Positions 41,467 through 49,649 of a stretch of 64,000 nucleotides of DNA are shown here, in pieces. The stretch comes from G001797105 sp964528155 (lineage in GTDB: Bacteria; Chloroflexota; Anaerolineae; Anaerolineales; E44-bin32). The stretch is from positions 37,400-101,399 of the forward strand of contig CAZGRL010000004.1 in the NCBI GenBank assembly GCA_964528155.1, written 5' to 3'. A program made the translations under genes and the position numbers. The notes under the pieces were generated by a model, which saw nothing but the letters and a program-made list of their open reading frames with translations, was not told the DNA's origin and did no database searches. Position 1 is the stretch's first letter, and the number at the start of each line of letters is the position of its first letter.

Positions 41467-43130
41467 TGAGCCACCCCGCGTGTTTCCAATCTGCTCCTGG
41501 GCACCACGATTCTCAGAACCGTCCCCTCCTGAGAGGCGGAACTGACAGTGATGGCGCCGCCGACGCTGTTCGCCCTCTCCTGCATGATACGCAACCCATA
41601 CGCGCCTGCGGGGATCCTCTCAGTGTCGAAGCCGCTGCCGTTGTCCTGTACCAAGACCTGCACCTCGGCTTCGGTCTGACGGACCTGCATGCGCACTTTC
41701 GTCGCCCCGGCATGTCGGCGTACATTCGCCAGTGCCTCCTGGATGATGCGCGCCAACTGGGACTGCACCGCCGGATGGAGGTCCAATGTCGTTGGCTCTC
41801 CGTAGCCGGTCTCCACTTCCAGCGCGGAGGCGATCCCCCACTGACGTTCAAAGCGCATGAGGTGATCCTCAAGGAAGCCCTGCAGCCCGCCATCCAACGT
41901 CGCACCATCGTGCAAGGCCAGGATCTCCTCGCGAACGCTGCCGTAGGCATCCCCTGCAATCAGGCTGAGACGGTTTGCCAGCTCCAGGCCAGCCTCCACA
42001 TCGCCCTCTTCCAGCAGCGCTCGCTGCTCTTCGATGAGTAGCTGGATGGCCGCTAGTAATTGGGCCAGGCCGTCGTGGATTTCCTGCGCCAGGTGCGACC
42101 TTTCTTGAAGGATGGCGCTCTCCCGTTCAGCCTCGGCCTGCTGCACTTGATGAATCATTAAGGCGACGCATCGTCCGAGGAGTTCGAGCCATCGCAGTTC
42201 ATCTGCAGAAGGCGGCCGCCCCGACCGATCGAGAAGACCAACTGAACCGACCACTTTGCGCGCCGAAATCAGGGGCACCGACACGACTTGCTTGTAGCCC
42301 TGCGCCCAGGCCTCCGGATTAATGGTCGGCCTGAAGTCGGCCTTCTTGTCGCGGAGCATGTCGTCGAAGATCGGCTTTTGCGCCACGCACAAGATCTTGG
42401 CCCTGAGATCGGCGCTCAGCCCCCGTTCCGCCACCAAATGGAAACACTCGTGGACGTCATCGTAGCGCCGCAGGACAACGGCATCAGCACGGGTTATCTT
42501 CTGCAGCACGTCAACCGTCGATTCATACAGGTTCTTGATGGAAGGTGCCTTGCTGACGGAATCAAGGATTTCGAGCAACGCTACCAGATTCGACCGATCC
42601 TGCTCAAGGGCCGATTCTCGCTCGTTGAGGCTGCCCTGGAGCTGCCATTGGCGAAGGATCAAGGCCAGAAATCGAGAGGCCACCTCCCATTCGCCCCATG
42701 TGCAATCGAGGTCCTGCGCGTCGGGATGCCCCAGGATCAGGAGCAGGCGAGATGCGTTGTCGGTTCTCACCAAGAGAACATCCCGCAATGCGATCGGATC
42801 AACTGCGGGTGGGAGGCGCAGGCCTGGCGCGGATCGGATCCAGCCTTCGACGGAGGAAAGCATCGCCCCACTTGGGATGGTCTGCCAGTCGGATGGAGGC
42901 GACAGAGCCCAGCCTGTTGTCACAACCGCCCGCTCGGCCTGACCCAGGCCGGAGCTGCACTCCAGACGCCACGTCCCGTCTCGGGCGTCGTGGATGAACA
43001 GCAGGACTGCCCTGGCATGACACCCAGAAAACACTCCCGAGCAGACATCCTCGGGATCTCCATCTGGGTTCAGGCAACCAAGCGTGAGGAGGTCTTGAAC
43101 CAAGCCAGATTGGTGAAAGAGCTCCATCAT
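41463..43130 (-). CDS. GAF-containing NarL-type sensor histidine kinase
   Basis: This 555-residue kinase has no membrane span. Residues about 20-160 form a divergent GAF-like region, and about 185-325 a typical GAF domain. A HisKA_3 domain follows with phosphoacceptor H352 (LAQEIHDGLAQLL), then an HATPase domain (EALANVRRHAGATKVRM, DNGSGFD, YGLRIMQERA). It is cytoplasmic, so it probably senses an internal ligand or redox state. It is paired with the response regulator immediately downstream. Confidence 0.94.
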   Translation of the reverse strand: MMELFHQSGLVQDLLTLGCLNPDGDPEDVCSGVFSGCHARAVLLFIHDARDGTWRLECSSGLGQAERAVVTTGWALSPPSDWQTIPSGAMLSSVEGWIRSAPGLRLPPAVDPIALRDVLLVRTDNASRLLLILGHPDAQDLDCTWGEWEVASRFLALILRQWQLQGSLNERESALEQDRSNLVALLEILDSVSKAPSIKNLYESTVDVLQKITRADAVVLRRYDDVHECFHLVAERGLSADLRAKILCVAQKPIFDDMLRDKKADFRPTINPEAWAQGYKQVVSVPLISARKVVGSVGLLDRSGRPPSADELRWLELLGRCVALMIHQVQQAEAERESAILQERSHLAQEIHDGLAQLLAAIQLLIEEQRALLEEGDVEAGLELANRLSLIAGDAYGSVREEILALHDGATLDGGLQGFLEDHLMRFERQWGIASALEVETGYGEPTTLDLHPAVQSQLARIIQEALANVRRHAGATKVRMQVRQTEAEVQVLVQDNGSGFDTERIPAGAYGLRIMQERANSVGGAITVSSASQEGTVLRIVVPRSRLETRGVAQ

Positions 43131-43588
43131 GCCTCTCTGCGCCTGTCTGATCTCCCCCGCGGATACGTCAGCCCCTACCCATTCTTAGAATCCGCGAACC
43201 CTACAGGTCAAGTGTCGTCATGCACGACCTTGGACGGAGCAAAGACACGCTTTCTCGTTCACACCGGTGCAGGCCAAACCCCATCCCACTCGGCACGGGG
43301 AAGACGCGCGGCGGACAGGGCCCCACGTCCTGCCGTTGACCTCGGCCAGCCTGAACGGGGACATGCTCCGATCCCAGCACTCTCCCTACGGGGAGCCCAC
43401 GATCGCCAGATAGGAGAACCGGACCTGTCGCAGGCCAACATTGCAGCCCGCCATCAGGCAGATGACGTTGACCCCATCCAAACTCGGCCATCTTGCGCCG
43501 GGAAGCCGGGCCGACCAAGCTGCAATTGGCACCAAGTGCGAGCTACGGCCGTCTTGCCTTCTCGCGCGACCTGGACAGACACGAGCAC
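43131..43588. other. Intergenic region, no gene recognised
   Basis: About 460 bases separate the divergent kinase and LacI genes. No protein was recognised; the right end passes into the LacI promoter. Confidence 0.4.
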
Positions 43589-43617
43589 TTGACTCGGCCT
43601 CGCGTGAATGCTATGAT
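43589..43617 (+). promoter_or_regulatory. Sigma-70-type promoter of the lacI/xylose unit
   Basis: TTGACT (43589-43594) and TATGAT (43612-43617) are exactly 17 bases apart, five of six matches each to consensus. The expected transcription start lies at about 43624, inside the first operator-like palindrome. Confidence 0.75.
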
Positions 43618-43622
43618 CTAGA

Positions 43623-43636
43623 TGTAAGCGCTTCCA
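43623..43636. promoter_or_regulatory. LacI-family operator 1
   Basis: TGTAAGCGCTTCCA has the central AAGCGCTT palindrome typical of LacI/GalR-family operators. It lies six bases after the -10 box, where a bound repressor would block initiation. Confidence 0.7.
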
Positions 43637-43748
43637 TGACCGCGACGGCAATTGGCGGGCTGGTACGAATGTTCCACCGGCAAATATGCCTTCATCACAC
43701 CCCAATAGGCACACATACGGCTTGAATTGTCCCGATTAGTAGGTAAAT

Positions 43749-44825
43749 GTGGCACGAATAGCCACATCTCGTGTAATCGCTTACATGCCCGTGAACCGGA
43801 ATTTGACCACCAGAGTGACGATCATCGACGTGGCGACCGAGGCCGGGGTGTCCTCGGGGACCGTCTCCAGGGTGATCAACAACGACGTCCACGTTCGGCC
43901 GGAGACCCGTCAACGCGTCCTCGAAGTCATGCACCGCATGGGGTTTGTGGCCAACCGACAGGCGCGCAGCCTGGCCGGGGGAAAGACGAACATCATCGGG
44001 GTGCTCGTGCCCGACCTGGGAACCGGATACATCGGGGAGATCATCCGCGGGATCGACGTAGAGCTAGGACTGACAGATCTCGATCTGATCCTTTACACCA
44101 CCCACCGTACCGCCAGCAAAGAGGCCAACTACGTCGCGAATCTGGCTGAGGGGATGGTCGACGGCTTGTTGCTCGTCCTTCCCCGCAGCCCTGCCGACTA
44201 CATCGAAACACTCACACGCCGCAAGTTCCCGTTTGTCCTCATCGACCACCAGGGGACCGACGAGGATTGCCCTGCCGTCGGTGCGACGAATTGGCAGGGT
44301 GCCTACAACGCCACAGAGTATCTCATCAAACTCGGGCATTCCCGTATCGGTTTCATCACCGGCTCGATGGACCTCGGATGCGCCCAGGATCGTCTGGCGG
44401 GGTATCGTTCGGCCCTTCGCACCCACCATATTCCCGAGATGCCCGAGTTGGAGTATGAGGGCGATTTCTTCCAGCCTGATGGATACGCCGGCGCGTCGGC
44501 CTTCCTGGATCTGTCCTCCCCTCCCACCGCCATCTTCGCCTCCAATGATGTGATGGGAATGGGGGTCATGGATGCCATCCGCAATCGAGGATTGAGGGTG
44601 CCTGACGACATTTCGGTCGTCGGGTTCGATAATGTGCCTCAGTCCGCGGTGGTATTTCCCGCTTTGACCACAGTCCAGCAGCCACTTGAGCAAATGGGCA
44701 GGGTTGCAGCTCAGATGTTGCTGGGGATTCTGAAGGATCCGGAAAGAGAAGCGGGAAGAATCGAGCTACCTACGGAGCTGATCGTTCGTGAGTCGACTGC
44801 GCCCCCAAAGGACAGGGCTGGCTAA
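43749..44825 (+). CDS. LacI/GalR-family transcriptional regulator
   Basis: This regulator has a LacI-type HTH (VTIIDVATEAGVSSGTVSRV with hinge RQARSLAGGKTNIIGVL) and a periplasmic-binding-like sensor domain with SNDVMGMGVMDAIRNRGLRV and PDDISVVGFDN. The start is uncertain: GTG 43749, ATG 43785 (inside operator 2) or GTG 43815. Position before the xylose genes and two operators suggest autoregulation and control by xylose or a xylo-oligosaccharide. Confidence 0.93.
   Translation: MARIATSRVIAYMPVNRNLTTRVTIIDVATEAGVSSGTVSRVINNDVHVRPETRQRVLEVMHRMGFVANRQARSLAGGKTNIIGVLVPDLGTGYIGEIIRGIDVELGLTDLDLILYTTHRTASKEANYVANLAEGMVDGLLLVLPRSPADYIETLTRRKFPFVLIDHQGTDEDCPAVGATNWQGAYNATEYLIKLGHSRIGFITGSMDLGCAQDRLAGYRSALRTHHIPEMPELEYEGDFFQPDGYAGASAFLDLSSPPTAIFASNDVMGMGVMDAIRNRGLRVPDDISVVGFDNVPQSAVVFPALTTVQQPLEQMGRVAAQMLLGILKDPEREAGRIELPTELIVRESTAPPKDRAG
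43772..43785. promoter_or_regulatory. LacI-family operator 2
   Basis: TGTAATCGCTTACA is a near-perfect 14-bp palindrome with the same half-sites as operator 1 (TGTAA and TTACA outer arms). Its centre is 149 bases from operator 1, a distance suited to DNA looping. It overlaps the 5' end of the regulator gene (ATG at 43785). Confidence 0.68.
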
Positions 44826-44850
44826 CCGGATAAGTCACGCCAGCCCTGTC
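44811..44850. terminator. 12-bp hairpin overlapping the lacI stop codon
   Basis: GACAGGGCTGGC (44811-44822) is an exact inverted repeat of GCCAGCCCTGTC (44839-44850); the TAA stop of the regulator is in the loop. No T-tract follows, so it may act as a partial terminator or RNA-stability element separating regulator and transporter expression. Confidence 0.6.
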
Positions 44851-44987
44851 ATGGGTGTGTGGGACCCCGTCCTCAGCCTATCAAGAAAGGAGTGCCGACA
44901 CGTCCGGATTATACCCTGCACCGTCCTACGCCCATCTGGCATCAACGGCTCGGAACTGAAGACTTCGGTCAAGAAGGAGAAGAGAAA

Positions 44988-46352
44988 ATGACTCGCAAGC
45001 TTTACATCTTGTTGAGCATGGTGTTCATAGCCGCTCTTGTGCTGGTCGCATGCGGCGCACCTGCGGCGACTGAAGCGCCTGCTCAGCCTGCAGCAACCGA
45101 GGCGCCCGCCCAGCCTGCGCCAACCGAGGCGCCTGCGCCGACCGAGGCGCCTGCCGCCGAGAAGGTCACAATCACCTGGTGGCATATCCAGGTCGCCGAT
45201 GATCAGAAGGCGCTGTGGCAGGAGATGGCTGATGAGTACATGGCTGCCCATCCAAACGTCACGATCGAGATCACCGTGCTCGAGAATGAGGCGTTCAAGA
45301 CCAAGCTGACCACCGTCATGCAATCTGGAGATCCCCCGGATATCTTCCAGAGCTGGGGCGGCGGCACCATGAACGAATACGCCAACGCGGGACTGCTTAA
45401 GGACATCACCGCCGACCTTGACAAAGACGGCTGGCGGGATACGTTCTCACCGGGCGCCCTCGGAGTCTACAGTTATCAGGGAAAGAACTACGGCGTGCCG
45501 CGTGACATGGGCGCGGTCGGCTTCTGGTACAACAAGGACCTCTTCGCACAGGCTGGCATCGATGCCCCACCGACCACGTGGACCGAGCTTCTGGACGATA
45601 TCAAGACGCTCAAGGCCGCCGGCATCACGCCGATCGCCTTGGGCGAAGGGGACAAGTGGCCCGGCGCCTTCTGGTGGGAGTACCTGGCTGTCCGCATCGG
45701 CGGCAAGGCTGCCTTCGATGCCGCCTACAGTCACCAGGGCTCGTTCACGGATGCTCCATTCATCGAAGCCGGCGAGAAGCTCCAAGAGCTCGTCGCCCTC
45801 GAGCCCTTCCAGGATGGCTTCCTGGCGTCGAGCTGGCCGGATGAACAGGTTGTCATGGCCACAAGCAAGGGCGCCATGGACCTGATGGGGCAATGGGCTC
45901 CTGGTGCCTTCAAGGACGCCAGCGTCGACAAGCAGGGTCTGGGAGACAAGCTCGGCTGGTTCCCCTTCCCCGCGGTTGAGGGAGGTGCCGGGGATCCGGC
46001 AGATGCCCTCGGTGGTGGGAACGGGTTTGTGATCGGCAAGGATGCTTCTCCCGAGGCTGTGGATTTCCTCAGGTATCTGAGTAGCGTCGACTCACAAATC
46101 GCCCAGGCCGAGATCGGCCTTTCGCTGCCCGTCGTCAAGGGTGCTGAGGCGGGCGTGACTGATCCTATGCTCCAGCTTGTCCAGAAGGGCGCGGCCGCGG
46201 CGAAGTACTTCCAGCTATACTACGATCAGGCCATGCCACCGGCGGTGGGCTCGGTCGTGAATGACAGCGTGCAGGGGATCTTCGCCGGCACGCTCACTCC
46301 CGAGCAGGCCGCTCAAGCGATTGAGGATTCGGCCCAGCAGGAAATCAAGTAA
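44988..46352 (+). CDS. ABC sugar transporter substrate-binding lipoprotein (CUT1)
   Basis: This 454-residue lipoprotein has a signal peptide ending in a lipobox (LALVLVACG-type, Cys at about residue 22), then a low-complexity linker of TEAPAQPA repeats, and an extracellular solute-binding family 1 domain (ITWWHIQVADDQKALWQEMA, QSGDPPDIFQSWGGGTMNEY, VGFWYNKDLFAQAGI). AAGGAGAAG lies just before the ATG at 44988. Located before two permeases and xylose genes, it probably binds xylose oligomers. The linker style is common in Chloroflexota. Confidence 0.94.
   Translation: MTRKLYILLSMVFIAALVLVACGAPAATEAPAQPAATEAPAQPAPTEAPAPTEAPAAEKVTITWWHIQVADDQKALWQEMADEYMAAHPNVTIEITVLENEAFKTKLTTVMQSGDPPDIFQSWGGGTMNEYANAGLLKDITADLDKDGWRDTFSPGALGVYSYQGKNYGVPRDMGAVGFWYNKDLFAQAGIDAPPTTWTELLDDIKTLKAAGITPIALGEGDKWPGAFWWEYLAVRIGGKAAFDAAYSHQGSFTDAPFIEAGEKLQELVALEPFQDGFLASSWPDEQVVMATSKGAMDLMGQWAPGAFKDASVDKQGLGDKLGWFPFPAVEGGAGDPADALGGGNGFVIGKDASPEAVDFLRYLSSVDSQIAQAEIGLSLPVVKGAEAGVTDPMLQLVQKGAAAAKYFQLYYDQAMPPAVGSVVNDSVQGIFAGTLTPEQAAQAIEDSAQQEIK
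45055..45160 (+). repeat. Imperfect tandem repeat encoding the TEAPAQPA linker
   Basis: Units such as ACCGAGGCGCCTGC recur and encode the TEAPAQPA/TEAPAPTEAPA linker between lipobox and binding domain. Such repeats expand and contract easily. Confidence 0.75.
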
Positions 46353-46362
46353 GCGCATCTCC

Positions 46363-46404
46363 GTGTGCGGGGATCGGGTGAACCAGCCTCCGGTCCCCGC
46401 ACAC
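46363..46404. terminator. 11-bp stem hairpin between binding-protein and permease genes
   Basis: GTGTGCGGGGA (46363-46373) pairs perfectly with TCCCCGCACAC (46394-46404). Hairpins at this place in sugar ABC operons often stabilise the binding-protein mRNA or partly terminate transcription, giving more binding protein than permease. No T-tract follows. Confidence 0.65.
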
Positions 46405-46417
46405 ACGATTCGTCCGG

Positions 46418-47380
46418 ATGAGGAGGTGCTCCATTCAATCACTGCCCGCCATACCGGAGATCCTGCAACTCAAGCGAGAAACAAGCGCTCCCCGTCGGCT
46501 GCGAGATGGCCTGACCATCGCCTTGTTCTTGCTCCCCGCACTCGTCTTGTTCCTGGTCCTTGTCATCTATCCCATCGTTCAATCCGTCCACTACAGCTTT
46601 TTCAACTGGAAGGGCTTCGGCCCGGCGGTGGACTTTGTCGGGTTGGACAACTTCAAGAAGATCCTCACCGACAGAGTATTCATGGTAGCGCTCCGCAATG
46701 GGCTATTCATCGTCACCTTCTCCCTCGCCTTTCAGTTACCGTTGTCGCTGATGCTGGCGGTGCTGGTCGGCCGTGACCTCCCGGGGCGAGTCTTCTTTCG
46801 CACTATCTTCTTCATGCCCTATATTCTGTCCGAGGTCATCACGGCGATCATGTGGCTCTTCCTCTACAACCCCGATCCCGAGCGAGGCTTCCTCAACGCG
46901 ATCTTGGTCCTCCTGCCGGGCGGCAAGGCTCAGCCCTGGCTGGGAGACATACAGTTGGTCATGCCGGCCATCTTCGTCGCTCTCACCTGGAAGTACTTTG
47001 GCTTCCACATGCTGCTGTACTTGACGGGACTCCAGAATATCCCGGCCGAGATCGATGAAGCCGCTCGCATCGATGGCGCCAACAGCCTGCAGAATTTCAC
47101 CTACATCACGCTGCCGCTACTCAGCAGCACCATCCGCACCTCCGTGTACCTGTCCGTCCTCGGCTCGCTTCAGCAGTTCATTCTGGTCTGGATCATGACC
47201 AAGGGCGGCCCGGTGAATGCCAGCGAAGTCATGTCAACGTACATGTATCGCTTCGGATTTGTGCGCTTCCAACTCGGATATGGCTCGGCAGTGGCGATCT
47301 ACATGTTCCTCATCTGCCTGATCTTCTCTCTCGTCTATCAGCGTCTTACGCGGCAGCCCGACTATCTGACCGGTCTGTAG
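46418..47380 (+). CDS. CUT1 sugar ABC transporter permease (MalF type)
   Basis: This 320-residue permease has about six membrane spans and the EAA coupling motif EIDEAARIDGANSLQNFTYI followed by TLPLL. It starts at the ATG at 46418, but AGGAGGT follows that codon directly, so the true start may be a rare codon about 15 bases downstream (ATT or CTG); the first residues are uncertain. It is followed 11 bases later by the second permease. Confidence 0.9.
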   Translation: MRRCSIQSLPAIPEILQLKRETSAPRRLRDGLTIALFLLPALVLFLVLVIYPIVQSVHYSFFNWKGFGPAVDFVGLDNFKKILTDRVFMVALRNGLFIVTFSLAFQLPLSLMLAVLVGRDLPGRVFFRTIFFMPYILSEVITAIMWLFLYNPDPERGFLNAILVLLPGGKAQPWLGDIQLVMPAIFVALTWKYFGFHMLLYLTGLQNIPAEIDEAARIDGANSLQNFTYITLPLLSSTIRTSVYLSVLGSLQQFILVWIMTKGGPVNASEVMSTYMYRFGFVRFQLGYGSAVAIYMFLICLIFSLVYQRLTRQPDYLTGL

Positions 47381-47391
47381 GAGGGATCTTC

Positions 47392-48252
47392 GTGGCATTC
47401 AATCCGCGCCAGCAGTGGCACCGCCAAAGACGCATGGCAAGACTAGTTCAATACCTTGTCCTCTCCTGCGTGGCCCTATTGGTCTTCATCCCCATGGTGA
47501 TCCTGGTGTTTGGGGCTCTCAAGACACGGGGCGAATTCATGACCCGGCCGTACGATCTCCCCATCCCGCCGCGTTGGGAGAACATCCTCGGCATTCTGGG
47601 GAAGCCCTCCTACGGATTCTGGGAAATGATGCGCAACAGCCTTGTAGTGATGGTGGCGGCCACGGGCGGCGTCGTGCTCGTCTGCAGCCTGGCCGCCTTT
47701 GCGTTCGCCAGAATGGAGTTCCGTTTCAAAGGACCGGTTTTCAATCTGTTTACCATGGGATTGATGTTCCCGATCAACGTCGCCATCTTGCCCGTGTATC
47801 TGGTCCTTCGTCAGATGGATCTGGTGGATAAGCTATTGGGAGTCATTTTGGTACAAGTGGCGTTCCAGTTGTCCGGGAACATCATGATCTTGCGCGGGTT
47901 CTTTGCATCGATCCCGGCTGAACTGCAGGACGCGGCCTACATCGACGGTTGCGAGGCGTTTGATTTCTTCTGGCGGATCCTGCTTCCGTTAGCACGACCT
48001 GCGTTGTCCGCTGTCGCCGCACTGACCATGATCGTCAGTTGGAATGACTTGCTCGTGCCGCTCGTGGTGATCAACAACGATAAGCTGTGGACGCTCCCCT
48101 TGGGGACGATGCAATTCCAGGGTCAATACGGCCAGGATCTGGCTTTGATCTCTGCATTCGTCGGATTGTCCGCCATACCCATGATCATCTTCTATCTTCT
48201 GGCTGAGCGCCAGATCGTTTCGGGCCTCACGGCCGGAGCGGTCAAAGGTTGA
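47392..48252 (+). CDS. CUT1 sugar ABC transporter permease (MalG type)
   Basis: This 286-residue permease has six spans and the EAA motif ELQDAAYIDGCEAFDFFWRI then LLPLARPAL. It starts at GTG 47392 with GGAGGG upstream. No ATPase gene lies in the cluster; as in many CUT1 systems, a shared MsiK/UgpC-like ATPase elsewhere would be needed. Confidence 0.93.
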   Translation: MAFNPRQQWHRQRRMARLVQYLVLSCVALLVFIPMVILVFGALKTRGEFMTRPYDLPIPPRWENILGILGKPSYGFWEMMRNSLVVMVAATGGVVLVCSLAAFAFARMEFRFKGPVFNLFTMGLMFPINVAILPVYLVLRQMDLVDKLLGVILVQVAFQLSGNIMILRGFFASIPAELQDAAYIDGCEAFDFFWRILLPLARPALSAVAALTMIVSWNDLLVPLVVINNDKLWTLPLGTMQFQGQYGQDLALISAFVGLSAIPMIIFYLLAERQIVSGLTAGAVKG

Positions 48253-48418
48253 TGCGAACGATACCCTACATGACTTCATCGCGACGGCCCATTACCTCCC
48301 TCCTGACACTCGTACGCTCGCCGGCAGACTGTGGAACAGCAGCGGACCCGTCAGTCACGAGCGCAAGAGCCGGTGCACCGCCAAGCCCCACCATGCCTCG
48401 ACCCCGAGGAGATGGATC

Positions 48419-49584
48419 ATGACAGACTTCGCGCCTGAGCCCGATCACAGGTTCACCTTTGGCCTTTGGACGGTCGGCAACGTTGGCCGCGACCCATTCG
48501 GGGTCCCGGTGCGAGAACCGAAGACGCCGGTCGAGCTCGTCCACCTGCTGGGCGAGGTGGGTGCCTACGGCGTCAACTTCCACGACAACGACCTGATCCC
48601 GATCGACGCCACGCCGGCCCAGGCCGAACAGATCAAGAGAGAATTCCAGAAGGCCCTCGACGACACCGGCCTCAAAGTTCCCATGGCGACCACCAACTTG
48701 TTCGCCGACCCCGCCTTCAAGGACGGCGCTTTCACCAGCAACGACGCCAAAGTGCGCGCCTACGCCTTGCAGAAAACCATGAAGGCCATCGATCTGGGGG
48801 TGGAATTCGGCGCCGGGGTTTATGTCTTCTGGGGCGGGCGTGAAGGCACGGAAACCGACGCCAGCAAGAATCCGGTTGAGGCGATCAAACGTACCCGCGA
48901 AGCGATGGACTTCCTGTGTGAGTATGTCCTCGATCAGGGATACGACCTCCGCTTCGCCCTCGAGGCCAAGCCCAACGAGCCGCGCGCCGACATCTACAAC
49001 CCCACGACCGGCCACATGCTGGCTTTCATCCAGACGCTCAGCCACCCGGAGATGGTCGGTGTCAACCCGGAAGTGGCCCATGAGCAGATGGTTGGCGTCA
49101 ACTTCCTGCACGGGGTGGCCCAGGCATGGGAGGCAGGTAAGCTATTCCACATCGACCTGAACGACCAGTACCCCGGCCGCTACGATCAGGATCTCCGCTT
49201 CGGCTCGCGTGACCTGAAAGCCGCGTTCTTTGTGGTCAAGTTTCTTGAAGACGTCGGCTATGACGGTAGCCGTCATTCGATGCCCACGCCTACCGCACCG
49301 AGGACTACGAGGGCGTGAAGGACTTCGCCCGGGGCTGTATGCGCACCTACCTGCTCCTGAAGGAGAAGGCCTCTCACTGGAATACTGATCGCGAGATCAA
49401 GGCTTTGCTGGAAGAGATCCATTCTGATAACGGCAGTATGGCATCCCTGACGGGCGGATACTCGGCCGATAAGGCGAATGCACTGAAGGATCATCCGTTT
49501 GACCGTCCTGCACTGGGGAAGCGCGGCATGGCCTATGAACGACTGGACCAGCTGACCATTGAACTCTTGCTCGGTGTTCGCTGA
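48419..49584 (+). CDS. xylA: Xylose isomerase, one frameshift near the 3' end
   Basis: The enzyme interconverts D-xylose and D-xylulose. All metal ligands are present: E in FALEAKPNEPR, E and H in NPEVAHEQMV, and D residues in HIDLNDQYPGRYDQD. The frame breaks at about 49275, where CGTCATTCGATG should read CGTCATTTCGATG. Restoring one T gives HFDAHAYRTEDYEGVKDFAR and the normal C-terminus to 49584, 388 residues, the usual length. Because the shift lies in a run of T, an assembly error is likely. Without it, the last catalytic Asp region is lost. Confidence 0.9.
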
Positions 49585-49649
49585 CTTGTAGCCTGACCCT
49601 GTAGCCGCAAGAGCCTGAGCTTCGGGCTCATCGCTGAGGAGATCATTCC

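Noticed and set aside
42288..43592. 434-residue plus-strand ORF
   Set aside because: Antisense shadow of the histidine kinase gene, common in GC-rich DNA.
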